DNA of 33,629 nt. Source: a virus. Positions 16,149 to 22,813 of this stretch are shown piece after piece. Numbering within the stretch: the stretch's first letter is position 1; each line of letters starts with the position of its first letter. The translations under genes were made by a program, and so were the position numbers. The stretch is from positions 1 through 33,629 of IMG/VR virus record IMGVR_UViG_3300031576_000216. One strand, 5' to 3'. The notes beneath the pieces were generated by a model. It was given only the letters and a program-made list of their open reading frames with translations. It was not told the origin of the DNA and made no database searches.

Positions 16149-17629
16149 TACACGACCTCAATTCGTTTTAGGCCCTCGGCCTTTTCAGGCAACGCAAGGT
16201 GTCCCAGGTTCGTCACCTGCACCAGATTATCGACTCCGTAACGAAGCGCGTCGACGACGTGATCGTAGTTTCCGTCCTTGTACGGCTTGTCGGTGTAAGA
16301 GTGATCGGCGCGTTCTCGGTAATAGTAGCCGCCGCGCATCGCCTCGACAAGAAGCCGACAGCGGGGATGAAATATCAACCTCGGGCGGCCGTCGATGTTT
16401 TTTTGGAGAAGCTGACGGATCTTCTCTATCCCGTCGTTGACCTCGGCGCGGCGGTAGTTCACCGTAATCCCACGCTGCGCGAGCTGCTTAATCGTCGTCA
16501 TCCCCTTGTCCGATACTTGCGCCCCAGCCGGGTCCCCGAAGTACCGAATCGTCGTCGCAAAAGGGAAGTGCCGTTGATTCGTCGCCATAATCATATCGGC
16601 GAAGGCGTCCACACCCAGGTCCGACGGGCAAAGTTCGGCGAGAACGTTGTATCGGTCGCGCTGATCCCGTTGGAACCAAACAGCGGCGGGCCGGTGATAC
16701 CCGAAGTCGAGACCTACGTAAAGCGGGGAATCGTATGGGATAAACTTCAGCGCCCGATCTAGGTGAATGACCTCGTTGAAATCCCTCCGGAACACCGGCT
16801 TCCCCTGGATTTCGAGCCCGTCCTTGCCGAGCACATACATATCGTAGCCCGCCGGGTCATCCTTATATTGCCGCTTCAACTGCTCCACATAGTCCGAACG
16901 GAGGTAAGGGTTGTCAAAGGATCTGGACCGAACGACGAGGATCTCGGGCCGGAGACCCTGCTCCAGCTCGCGCTCGTTTAACTGCGCCGTCTGCGTTACC
17001 CAATGTATGTGCGACGCTGGATTCGATGCGGCAAGGCCCGCCGTCACAACACCTTCGCGGCGGAGCCGGGTGCGGAGGGTGTCGAAGGTCACCTTCCGAA
17101 GCTGCGTCAGTTCGTCTGCGCCGAAGAATCCTAGTGTATAGCCCTTCACGCTGTCCCGGACTGAGGCTTCAGTACCATCCGGCTCGACGCGGAAAATCGC
17201 CTTCGACGGTTTCCCCGCCGTTCGAATCATCAACTGGATCGCACCCTCAGACTCGTCGGTATCAGCGATCAATGCGTTCTTATCCCCGTCCCCGGCCTCT
17301 TCCACGATGTCATAGAACGTCGCAAGCGTAGTGTTCCGGAGCTGCTCGAACCGCTTCCGGATGAACAGGCCCATGTTATCGGGTTGTTCAGCTAGCAGGA
17401 CGAGCCCGGTGTAGTCGAGTATGTAGGTTTTGCCGCATCCGAACCCACCCAGGTAGAGTCGGTCTCGATATTCAGGGACGCTTGAAAGGATCCCTATCGG
17501 TTCGGGTCCCTTACAATGGAGCGGTTTGCCCATGAAAAAGGCGTGCTGGCCGTGAAACCCTGCAATCCGCTTGTAAATCTCGCGTAACCCGCGAATTGCG
17601 CCCGGCGTTTTGTCGTTTCCTGAGACCAT
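16148..17629 (-). CDS. terminase large subunit (493 aa)
   Basis: The DNA-packaging motor. ATPase motifs are clear: Walker A GGFGCGKT (residues 61-68), Walker B as hydrophobics ending FFGADEL (167-173), and a coupling motif around ASNPASHIHW (201-210). The C-terminal RNase H-like nuclease has YVGLDFG (residues 304-310, Asp308), FGDPAG (364-369, Asp366) and HVVDALRYG (457-465, Asp460), giving the expected acidic triad. Length is normal for the family. It starts nine bases after the small-subunit gene and ends overlapping the portal gene. It cuts concatemeric DNA and threads it through the portal; the packaging type (headful or cos) cannot be judged here. Confidence 0.92.
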   Translation of the reverse strand: MVSGNDKTPGAIRGLREIYKRIAGFHGQHAFFMGKPLHCKGPEPIGILSSVPEYRDRLYLGGFGCGKTYILDYTGLVLLAEQPDNMGLFIRKRFEQLRNTTLATFYDIVEEAGDGDKNALIADTDESEGAIQLMIRTAGKPSKAIFRVEPDGTEASVRDSVKGYTLGFFGADELTQLRKVTFDTLRTRLRREGVVTAGLAASNPASHIHWVTQTAQLNERELEQGLRPEILVVRSRSFDNPYLRSDYVEQLKRQYKDDPAGYDMYVLGKDGLEIQGKPVFRRDFNEVIHLDRALKFIPYDSPLYVGLDFGYHRPAAVWFQRDQRDRYNVLAELCPSDLGVDAFADMIMATNQRHFPFATTIRYFGDPAGAQVSDKGMTTIKQLAQRGITVNYRRAEVNDGIEKIRQLLQKNIDGRPRLIFHPRCRLLVEAMRGGYYYRERADHSYTDKPYKDGNYDHVVDALRYGVDNLVQVTNLGHLALPEKAEGLKRIEVV

Positions 17630-17638
17630 TAATCCTCG

Positions 17639-18304
17639 TTAATAGGCGTCGGGGCCAAGAGTGCGTCTCTTCGCAAGGATTTCATCCGCCGCAGTTGTCG
17701 ACGGACTTTCGACCGTCTCGTCCGCTCTTGATCCTCCGCCTCCGCTCTCTCCGCGAACTCCCGCGGGTCCTCCCCGCGCCACTTCGTCCGTTGCATCGCC
17801 GCCTCCCGGCAAAAACTTACCTTCAATTACCGCGCCTGACATTGACTCCGCCCGTGATCCGCCCGGAAGCGGGACGTGAATGAACGTCACGCTCTTGTGT
17901 GCGTCCACTTCGTGATGGTCGACGATCCGGCCCTGCAATTTCGCCATCTGGAAGGCAAGTTTCACGAGCATTTGCCCGGCATCACGCGCCTGGAGTTTCT
18001 CGGGCCGGAAGAATCCCATCACGTCGTTCATCAAGCGGTGGTAAAGCGGATCTACCTTCTCGACACGTTGTTTGTCCCAGTGGTATGCATAGGCGTGCGC
18101 CCTCAAGTAGGACTCCGATATATCGTATTGGGCGCAAATCGCCAAATTTGGGACCCACCGGATATACGCCTCACAGATTTCGGCGGCCTCCTTGTGCGTA
18201 CAAACCGCGCAGTGTCCGCTCGCTGTGTGGCGAACCTGCAATTTCCTAGCCTCCCGCGCGATGGCGGCCCGCGCCTTGCCGCTCACCTTCGCCTGTGGTG
18301 TCAT
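17639..18304 (-). CDS. terminase small subunit (221 aa)
   Basis: A DNA-binding protein preceding the large terminase. The N-terminal region is very basic (SGKARAAIAREARKLQVRHT). A Cys pair (CAVC) precedes a helix-turn-helix-like region around AAEICEAYIRWVPNLAICAQ and ISESYLRAHAYAYHW. A helical oligomerisation region and a Gly/Ser/Glu-rich tail follow. An in-frame ATG exists at 18496, but I prefer ATG 18304: it lies two bases after the stop of the 143-aa gene. By my hand count, third-position GC in 18307-18496 is about 68% in the 143-aa frame and only about 41% in this frame. The product recognises the packaging start on phage DNA. Confidence 0.65.
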   Translation of the reverse strand: MTPQAKVSGKARAAIAREARKLQVRHTASGHCAVCTHKEAAEICEAYIRWVPNLAICAQYDISESYLRAHAYAYHWDKQRVEKVDPLYHRLMNDVMGFFRPEKLQARDAGQMLVKLAFQMAKLQGRIVDHHEVDAHKSVTFIHVPLPGGSRAESMSGAVIEGKFLPGGGDATDEVARGGPAGVRGESGGGGSRADETVESPSTTAADEILAKRRTLGPDAY

Positions 18305-18306
18305 TC

Positions 18307-18738
18307 TCAAGTATTTTCGGGCTCGGTTTGGTCTTGTGTTAGGGGAAATTTGTCGTTGGCCCGCTGGAACGAGAGCCGTCGAGGACATTGGACTTGGCGA
18401 CTGAACTTCGCCTGCGCCGCCTTCGGGATTTTTAACTCGCTCATCAACGAGATCCAGTCCGTTCTTATCTGGGGTTCCTGCTTTTCCCATAACCATGTTC
18501 CGATCCTTGTGCGCAGGCCGCGAAAGAGGCCAATCTTTCGGCGTAATTCGGTTTCGAGACCCGCCAGTTCCAGCCCTAGTTTACGGTATTCCGAGCGTTT
18601 CTCCAAGATCTTTTGTGAAAGCGCGTCAAGGGCTGGCCCACCCACCCGAAGCGCGTCCCCGTGCTCTGGAAATTCCTCGGTTAAAATGTTGTCGGCGGCG
18701 AGACGGGATTTAAACGGCGGCAGCGGCTTGTTTTCCAT
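18307..18738 (-). CDS. coiled-coil protein upstream of terminase (143 aa)
   Basis: The second gene of the late operon. Residues about 35-75 form a charged probable coiled coil (SQKILEKRSEYRKLGLELAG), followed by a helix with T-D-W-I-S-L-M-S-E-L-K-I-P. The C-terminus is polar. It overlaps the preceding zinc-binding gene by 29 bases, and its stop lies just before the preferred start of the small terminase. High third-position GC throughout supports this frame. No family recognised; a role with terminase or in regulation is conceivable from position. Confidence 0.55.
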   Translation of the reverse strand: MENKPLPPFKSRLAADNILTEEFPEHGDALRVGGPALDALSQKILEKRSEYRKLGLELAGLETELRRKIGLFRGLRTRIGTWLWEKQEPQIRTDWISLMSELKIPKAAQAKFSRQVQCPRRLSFQRANDKFPLTQDQTEPENT

Positions 18739-19042
18739 TGTCTCTTCGGAGTGGGCTATGTTTGTAGCACTTCATTTGGCCGATATCCCGGCAAAGGGCA
18801 CATCCCTCGACTTCGTTCCGCGTTACCTGACGCCATCCGAGGTAAATTCGGAGTGGCTCTGGCGCCTTCAATGTTGCGGCCTCGATGCAATTCGGGGAAC
18901 AAGCGTAGAGTTCAACGGAGCGCGAGTTAATTTGGGGCGTATCGGCGCCGACGTACCACCCGTTCGGAACAAGCTGATAGAATTTCTTTCGGATCGCCTG
19001 AACCTGCGTTTGACATCCGTCACAGTGATAAAAACAAGCCAT
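18710..19042 (-). CDS. small zinc-binding protein, first gene of the late operon (110 aa)
   Basis: The leader gene of the leftward operon, about 130 bases downstream of a good promoter, with AGGAGA ten bases before the ATG. It starts MACFYHCDGC, and a second Cys pair follows in Y-A-C-S-P-N-C (residues about 46-52), then C-A-L-C near residue 81. The pattern F-Y-x-C-D-G-C ... W-x-G/x ... C-S-x-x-C recurs in the 87-aa protein at 31029-31292, so the two are probably paralogues. Four or more Cys as zinc ligands suggest a zinc ribbon or treble clef. As an operon-leading small zinc protein it could be a regulator; that is inference. Confidence 0.65.
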   Translation of the reverse strand: MACFYHCDGCQTQVQAIRKKFYQLVPNGWYVGADTPQINSRSVELYACSPNCIEAATLKAPEPLRIYLGWRQVTRNEVEGCALCRDIGQMKCYKHSPLRRDNGKQAAAAV

Positions 19043-19105
19043 TATTTGTCAGTCTCCTATTTTTGGGGCTGGGGCATTGGGCCGCTACGGAGGGAGATCG
19101 CCTGA

Positions 19106-19152
19106 CCGCCTGCCTTGGAAAATCTCCCTTACGGGAGTTTTCCTGACGGCGG
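19106..19152 (-). promoter_or_regulatory. leader hairpin, possible attenuator
   Basis: Within the late-operon leader, GGAAAACTCCC and GGGAG(A)TTTTCC pair around a four-base loop (19117-19143), enclosed by CCGCC/GGCGG (19152-19148 with 19110-19106). The 3' arm GGGAGA could instead pair with TCTCCC at 19098-19093, giving a mutually exclusive fold. There is no clean U-tract, so it is not a plain terminator. Confidence 0.45.
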
Positions 19153-19181
19153 GGGGTCTCTAGCCCCTCCTAGACGGCCAT

Positions 19182-19210
19182 AGTATGCCCAATTTGCCGA
19201 AAGTTGTCAA
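19182..19210 (-). promoter_or_regulatory. sigma70-type promoter of the late operon
   Basis: On the minus strand a perfect -35 TTGACA (19210-19205) is followed by a 17-base spacer and a -10 CATACT (19187-19182; four of six consensus bases). An overlapping TACTAT with a 19-base spacer is an alternative. Initiation would fall near 19175, giving a leader of about 130 bases before the ATG at 19042. Confidence 0.6.
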
Positions 19211-19318
19211 GGGGGAAAAGAAGGTTTCGACCATCAAGAAACGGGTGGGGGGTACCCTAAACCCCGAGATGGGACCCTTTCCATGAAACACCACTTAGGG
19301 CACAAAACAGGGCACACC

Positions 19319-19340
19319 AAGGCCACTTTTCGGGCCTTTT
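19319..19340. terminator. weak bidirectional terminator-like hairpin
   Basis: AAGGCC (19319-19324) pairs with GGCCTT (19333-19338) around an eight-base loop, followed by TT on the plus strand. The stem is short and the T-run minimal, so termination is uncertain. It sits between the leftward promoter and the rightward promoter candidates. Confidence 0.3.
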
Positions 19341-19375
19341 CGACCCCCTCACGGACCATAAAGAAGGTGTGTAAG

Positions 19376-19405
19376 TTGGCGAAGTATCAAAGGCATCCAT
19401 ATATA
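19376..19405 (+). promoter_or_regulatory. candidate rightward promoter
   Basis: TTGGCG (19376-19381) and TATATA (19400-19405) are separated by 18 bases, each matching four of six consensus positions. It lies about 310 bases upstream of the first rightward gene. A 9-bp GC palindrome (19414-19433) begins near the expected start site. Confidence 0.3.
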
Positions 19406-19413
19406 CACGCGCA

Positions 19414-19433
19414 CCCCCCGGGGACCCGGGGGG
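19414..19433. repeat. GC palindrome, 9-bp arms
   Basis: CCCCCCGGG and CCCGGGGGG, separated by GA. It is a strong potential hairpin or cruciform in the divergent control region without a T-run. Role unknown. Confidence 0.5.
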
Positions 19434-19556
19434 CCACCGGGATGGGGCTCGCGCGCGTTGCAAGAAGCGCGCCATGGGGCGCGGATGTCCCAGTGGGGGC
19501 AAAAATGTCCCAACAGTGGCCGTTCGCCGGGATTTTGCTCGGGAATTCGGGCGCGA

Positions 19557-19583
19557 GCCTCGCGCGCTATAATGAAGCGAGGC
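19557..19583 (+). promoter_or_regulatory. TATAAT box enclosed by an inverted repeat (candidate promoter-operator)
   Basis: GCCTCGC (19557-19563) and GCGAGGC (19577-19583) are exact reverse complements with a perfect TATAAT (19568-19573) between them. No good -35 is seen at 16-18 bases upstream (TTCGGG at best), so it may need an activator. The arrangement would let a dimeric regulator cover the -10 element. It is 130-140 bases upstream of the first rightward gene. Confidence 0.45.
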
Positions 19584-19712
19584 GCGCCAACCTGTCATAC
19601 CGAACAAAACGCCGAAAGCGAGCAAATTCGCGGACTTGCGCGCTGGCATGGGTCGTGAAGTTTCGCCGGTCGCCGCCAGGCCCGAAACCCCCCTGCGGCG
19701 GAGGATAGCCCT

Positions 19713-20003
19713 ATGCGTGAAAAGCAACCTGCTCGTATCTCGGCCATGGAGTTCACCCAGGACCCCGTGCGCTTCCCGGAGACCATCACCCTGAACGGCA
19801 CGCTCCCGGATGGCGCGCACGTTGAATTGGTGCTCGCCAAGCGCGCATTCAGCACCGGGAGCTACGGCTACGGCGCCAACGGCAAGGTACTGATCGGCGG
19901 AGAGCGGTTCCAGGTGAGCGCCAACGCCACCCTGGTCGGCTCCAAGCTGCGAGCCCAGACCGACAACGCCGGTCCGGTCGAGGTTCAGGTGGGCGGGGCG
20001 TGA
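19713..20003 (+). CDS. hypothetical beta-rich protein (96 aa)
   Basis: The first rightward gene, with GGAGGA a few bases before its ATG. The product looks wholly beta: a strand with ETITLNGTLPDG, a Gly/Tyr-rich turn (STGSYGYGANGKV) and a last strand (AGPVEVQVGG). It lacks Cys, signal peptide and recognised motifs. The fold resembles a small oligomer-type beta barrel by impression only. Codons are strikingly GC3-rich compared with the operon further right. It overlaps the next gene (GTGA at 20000-20003). Function unknown. Confidence 0.65.
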   Translation: MREKQPARISAMEFTQDPVRFPETITLNGTLPDGAHVELVLAKRAFSTGSYGYGANGKVLIGGERFQVSANATLVGSKLRAQTDNAGPVEVQVGGA

Positions 20004-20251
20004 CCGACCGCGCGCCCCATGACGTGCGACGGTGGGGGCACATTGTGCCCCTGCCGTTGCACGCCATAGACGCAGTCGTCCGTGATAGGCGCGGTCTCGT
20101 CTGGACCGTGGTATCCCGGATTTGGCATCGGGGATTGCGAGAATGGGCGTACGTGCTACGCCCGTCCGGGGCGTTTCGCAAACACGGGGTACGCCTGGAG
20201 CGAAGCCTGACATTCGAGGATTGGGGCGCGGCATTGGGCCGTGACTCCTGA
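20000..20251 (+). CDS. hypothetical basic protein (83 aa)
   Basis: Starts at GTG overlapping the previous stop. The product is rich in Arg and Trp, with a strand-like region DAVVRDRRGLVWTVVSRIWH and a following REWAYVLRPSG, compatible with a small beta-type domain. Translational coupling to the 96-aa gene suggests joint function. No family recognised. Confidence 0.5.
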   Translation: MTDRAPHDVRRWGHIVPLPLHAIDAVVRDRRGLVWTVVSRIWHRGLREWAYVLRPSGAFRKHGVRLERSLTFEDWGAALGRDS

Positions 20252-20272
20252 ACCAAGGAACCGGAGGATACC

Positions 20273-20638
20273 ATGACTCACCCAGCGCAGCAACCCAAAG
20301 AGGAGCACAAGCCCCATTTCCCGATGGACCCGGCGACCAACAAGCCCAGGCCGCTCACCGGCTGGAACTACGAGGAGTGCCTGGAACGGCTCCTCGACGA
20401 CGGGGTGGACGACTTGGAATGCGCCGCCATCCTGGAGCGCGCCAAGATCCTGAAGCGTACCGCGCTGGAAGCGCGCATGAAAGCGGCCATCAGCGAAGTG
20501 GGGAAGCGCACCCGTGAAGCCAACATCGGCACGGACTGGGCCGGATTCTTCGTCGGTCGCGTGTCGGGCGGGGTGCAAGAAGCCGTCGGAGCCCTTCAGG
20601 ACGGGCGCAAAGTGTACGCCACGTTCCTGGTTCGGTAG
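20273..20638 (+). CDS. hypothetical protein (121 aa)
   Basis: ATG with a good GGAGGA site. The protein is acidic N-terminally with a central helix E-E-C-L-E-R-L-L-D-D-G-V-D-D-L-E and a second helix with L-K-R-T-A-L-E-A-R-M-K-A-A-I. The end is W-A-G-F-F-V-G-R-V-S-G-G-V. GC3 is very high: about 52 of the first 60 codons end in G or C by hand count. No recognised domain. Confidence 0.65.
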   Translation: MTHPAQQPKEEHKPHFPMDPATNKPRPLTGWNYEECLERLLDDGVDDLECAAILERAKILKRTALEARMKAAISEVGKRTREANIGTDWAGFFVGRVSGGVQEAVGALQDGRKVYATFLVR

Positions 20639-20645
20639 CACCTGG

Positions 20646-20671
20646 ACCCTGGGGACTCGACCCCCCAGGGT
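20646..20671 (+). terminator. strong intergenic hairpin without T-tract
   Basis: ACCCTGGGG (20646-20654) and CCCCAGGGT (20663-20671) are perfect complements around an eight-base loop, just after the stop at 20638 and before the ATG at 20681. TTCGCC follows rather than a T-run, so it could be an mRNA-stabilising, pausing or processing element instead of a terminator. Confidence 0.4.
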
Positions 20672-20680
20672 TCGCCAAAG

Positions 20681-20905
20681 ATGGAAAAGAAGAAACAACA
20701 GCGAATGCGCCCGGGATGGTTTCGGTATACCGCGGACGGTGACGAAAAATTCTACATGGTCCCGGCGGCTGAACCCCCCGTTTGTTGCGGGGCTTCGACC
20801 GGCCCGCGAGAAGATCGGTTCGCCGACGGCTGGAAGCCCGACGACCGGGAGTGCAAGCCGTGCGGCTCAGTTTGGAAGCCTTTGTACGACCGGGAAGATG
20901 AATAA
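20681..20905 (+). CDS. small Cys-containing protein (74 aa)
   Basis: MEKKKQQRMRPGW start; Cys at C-C-G-A-S and C-K-P-C-G near the end give a possible zinc ribbon (C-C ... C-x-x-C). No Shine-Dalgarno is visible (TTCGCCAAAG precedes the ATG), but the protein is acidic and coherent and the strand agrees with its neighbours. Function unknown; it resembles the general class of small phage zinc-ribbon proteins found further right. Confidence 0.5.
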   Translation: MEKKKQQRMRPGWFRYTADGDEKFYMVPAAEPPVCCGASTGPREDRFADGWKPDDRECKPCGSVWKPLYDREDE

Positions 20906-21068
20906 AAAGGGGTCCGCGCTGTTGCTAGATCAACACGTAAGGACATGCGTCGCTTGTTTAGGGGGGCGCGACTGTCGGTTGCGGGCTGTCTTACTGGGAC
21001 GAGTCTGGTTAGCGACGAAACAGACCGCCCCCATTGGCTGGATTGGGTGGGTGCAACCGCGAGGATGA
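20898..21068 (+). CDS. possible small protein with Cys motif (56 aa)
   Basis: An ATG at 20898 overlaps the end of the previous gene and runs to TGA at 21066. It contains V-R-T-C-V-A-C-L-G-G-R-D-C-R. GGGAAG lies too close to the ATG to be a good ribosome site, and the C-terminus (WIGWVQPRG) is unconvincing. It may be a chance frame over the control region. Listed because nothing else codes here. Confidence 0.25.
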   Translation: MNKKGSALLLDQHVRTCVACLGGRDCRLRAVLLGRVWLATKQTAPIGWIGWVQPRG

Positions 21069-21225
21069 GAATGTTGCACCAATTATAATAGTAGCAAAGC
21101 GTTCGGTAGGGCAACCGTAGCAAGTGACTACTACCGGGCTGAAGGCGAGGGTCCGAGTGACTACCAGGAATACCGGCCAATTAGTCCGGTATCCTCTGGG
21201 GTCATTCAGTTGAGTCTCGCTGTCC
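20906..21225. other. intergenic region preceding the amidoligase operon
   Basis: About 320 bases with at most one doubtful small gene (20898-21068). It holds the inverted repeat and TATAAT at 21050-21089. Short direct repeats follow: GTAGCAA twice (21091 and 21117) and GTGACTAC twice (about 21124 and 21156). A hairpin of nine pairs with one bulge (GGAATACCGG ... CCGGTATCC, about 21167-21194) lies shortly before the next gene. Base composition is less GC-rich than its left neighbours. Confidence 0.5.
21050..21089 (+). promoter_or_regulatory. inverted repeat operator plus TATAAT (candidate operon promoter)
   Basis: GGTGCAAC (21050-21057) and GTTGCACC (21073-21080) form an exact 8-bp inverted repeat with a 15-base centre, ending three bases before a perfect TATAAT (21084-21089). 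No TTGACA-like -35 lies at the usual distance. The repeat occupies the -35 region, as expected of an activator or repressor site. The first gene of the operon starts 137 bases downstream. Confidence 0.5.
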
Positions 21226-21585
21226 TTGCGCGCGACGTTTCGCCCGTTCGTCAAACGGCGCGGGGTGACACTAAACGGGCTTGTGAGGGATTGCTTGGAC
21301 CAAGACCAGTTTCCAGGATGTTGCGGGATAACCGTACTTGTTTCGTTAGGCTACGACATCCACCCAGCAAATTCCCCGCCCATAACGTTAGCCGGTGTAA
21401 GGGCGGCGATTGCTAAAAACGCCAGCGAAACTCGGAATGGTTTGTTACTCGCAGTCACGAATCACGAACAGAAACGCCCCGCCATGGTACTTTACAACGC
21501 GGGATTCCGAAAGCTCAAAGTATTCCGGAACCCGCGCCATGGAAGCCGCCCACTGATTCTTTGGTATCGGAGGGCAACCAAATGA
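21226..21585 (+). CDS. hypothetical protein, first gene of the amidoligase operon (119 aa)
   Basis: Frame open from a TTG at 21226; a GTG at 21265 is the alternative start. No ATG is available and no strong ribosome site is seen. The product contains P-G-C-C-G-I-T-V-L-V-S-L-G-Y-D-I, a central A-A-I-A-K-N-A-S-E-T-R-N-G-L-L-L-A-V-T, and a C-terminal stretch (YNAGFRKLKVFRNPRHGSRP). The C-terminal part is vaguely like the closing strands of acyltransferase folds, but I would not assign it. It joins the next gene by an ATGA overlap. Confidence 0.55.
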   Translation: MRATFRPFVKRRGVTLNGLVRDCLDQDQFPGCCGITVLVSLGYDIHPANSPPITLAGVRAAIAKNASETRNGLLLAVTNHEQKRPAMVLYNAGFRKLKVFRNPRHGSRPLILWYRRATK

Positions 21586-21806
21586 ACCGACACGTCATCT
21601 TCTGGGAAGAAGTCGCAACGAACAACGTCGACCGGGCCGGAGCCAACCTGATAGCGGGGGTCCTCGCCGCGTCGGTGGGGCGCGCCGATCTCGCCAAAGA
21701 CTTCTCGCGGCGCGCGCAGCACTACGGAACAGTCGCCTCTATGGCGCGGTGCCAGCAATGGGCGCAGGAGGGGGCCATGGCTCCGGGAAATACGGAGATT
21801 CACTAA
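21582..21806 (+). CDS. small helical protein (74 aa)
   Basis: ATG at 21582 overlaps the preceding stop (ATGA), with GGAGGG seven bases upstream, so this start is well supported. The product is helical and Ala-rich (GANLIAGVLAASVGRADLAK), with no Cys-pair or membrane segment. It ends on a TAATG junction with the first amidoligase gene, so the two are translationally coupled and it may be an accessory or substrate of the ligase. Family unknown. Confidence 0.6.
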   Translation: MNRHVIFWEEVATNNVDRAGANLIAGVLAASVGRADLAKDFSRRAQHYGTVASMARCQQWAQEGAMAPGNTEIH

Positions 21807-22813
21807 TGTACGATATCGCCGCCATAAATTTCGGGGCCGATCCGGAGTTCGCGGTTGTGAATACGGCCACGGGTGAAGCAGTTCCAGCCCACAACTTCTT
21901 CCCGGATAAAGACCACAAGTTATATCCGTTAAGATACTCCACGGGTGCCGCTCTGTTCCGAGACGGTTATATGGTCGAAATTAACATGTCGCCGTATACT
22001 TGCCGAACGCATATCTTAGAGGAAGCTTCTGTACTCTTCCAAGAAGTTCGCCGGAGGCTACCGGTCGGGCACCGACTTTTAGCCGTCTCCGCAATCCCCG
22101 TAAAGCGCGCCGATCTCGTGGCTGCGCCGGCTGATGTCCGCGAGTTCGGATGTGAACCAAGCCTGGACGCCTACACCGAACGGAAGAAGTATGTAAACCT
22201 CGACGGCGTGAACCATGAGTGGCGTTACGCCGGGGGACACTTGCATTTTTCGGACACTTACGGTAAGAACGGCTTGGCGCATCCCGAGCAACACGCGCAC
22301 ATCATCAAGCGCCTCGACCGCTTTTTGGGGCTTCCTCTCTCCTACATCTTCGACAGCCCAGAGCAATATATGCGCCGTCGTTACTATGGACAGGCCGGCG
22401 AGTTTCGGACGCAACATTACGGGGAGAAACAGATCGGACTGGAATACCGCACCCCCGGTCCCGAGATGTGGAACCACTGGGCCTTCGTGAGCTTCGCAAT
22501 GGGCGTTGCGCGGCGCGTGATTCAGCAGGCCCAAATGTTCCCACTCGACATTTTCCCGGATGATGATGTGCGGGGCGCCATCAACGAAGGGATCGCTCTG
22601 GAGCGGATGGTCGCGGCGCTACCGCCGATGGTAAACTTCTACAATTTCGCGGTGTTGGGGGCGCTCCGGGATCTTTACCGGCGGGACTACGCCCGGAACC
22701 TCGTCGAATATCCGAGGGGATACGGGAATCTTTCCGCGTCCTTCACGGAATTCGCTAACGCAGACTGGAAGTTGCGGCCCCTATACCACGGACTTGCGAT
22801 AGGGGCGCTCTGA
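21806..22813 (+). CDS. phiEco32-like COOH-NH2 ligase-type 2 (amidoligase, 335 aa)
   Basis: Belongs by motif to the phage phiEco32-like amidoligases of the glutamine-synthetase-like superfamily, which make amide bonds between a carboxylate and an amine using ATP. Visible motifs: I-N-F-G-A-D-P-E-F (residues 7-15, the Gly-x-Asp-x-Glu metal/ATP motif), V-E-I-N (57-60), F-G-C-E-P-S (114-119), G-G-H-L-H-F (143-148) and L-E-Y-R-T-P-G (212-218). Start: ATG 21806 overlapping the previous stop, GGAG eight bases upstream; a longer frame from 21749 overlaps coding sequence and is rejected. It is the first of four ligase/amidotransferase enzymes in this operon. The substrate is unknown; a peptide or protein carboxylate is expected from the family. 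Confidence 0.85.
   Translation: MYDIAAINFGADPEFAVVNTATGEAVPAHNFFPDKDHKLYPLRYSTGAALFRDGYMVEINMSPYTCRTHILEEASVLFQEVRRRLPVGHRLLAVSAIPVKRADLVAAPADVREFGCEPSLDAYTERKKYVNLDGVNHEWRYAGGHLHFSDTYGKNGLAHPEQHAHIIKRLDRFLGLPLSYIFDSPEQYMRRRYYGQAGEFRTQHYGEKQIGLEYRTPGPEMWNHWAFVSFAMGVARRVIQQAQMFPLDIFPDDDVRGAINEGIALERMVAALPPMVNFYNFAVLGALRDLYRRDYARNLVEYPRGYGNLSASFTEFANADWKLRPLYHGLAIGAL

Larger units (their letters stand above)
19043..19712. other. divergent intergenic control region (670 bp)
   Basis: No convincing coding sequence; long open frames across it are GC-driven shadows. It separates the leftward late operon from the rightward genes. It holds a leftward promoter (19182-19210), a leader hairpin (19106-19152), a terminator-like hairpin (19319-19340), a rightward promoter candidate (19376-19405), a very GC-rich palindrome (19414-19433) and a TATAAT framed by an inverted repeat (19557-19583). 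The octamer ATGTCCCA occurs twice (from about 19487 and 19507). Confidence 0.6.

Noticed and set aside
18305-18496. N-terminal extension of the terminase small subunit to ATG 18496
   Set aside because: It overlaps the 143-aa gene by 190 bases; third-position GC favours the other frame, and ATG 18304 follows the neighbouring stop directly.
17876-19105. A 409-aa plus-strand open frame opposite the terminase small subunit and its upstream genes
   Set aside because: It lies wholly antisense to well-supported late genes, has no ribosome site, and reads as GC-driven shadow sequence rich in Arg, Pro and Ser.
19480-19520. Twice-repeated ATGTCCCA as a possible transposon end
   Set aside because: Only eight bases, no transposase or terminal inverted repeats nearby.
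19257-20234. A 325-aa minus-strand open frame over the divergent region
   Set aside because: Basic, low-complexity product opposite two coupled plus genes of GC3-rich codon use; typical shadow of high-GC sequence.
21009-21254. Minus-strand 81-aa frame with C-Y-G-C over the operon promoter
   Set aside because: Overlaps the inverted repeat/TATAAT region and has no second Cys pair or credible start; taken as chance.
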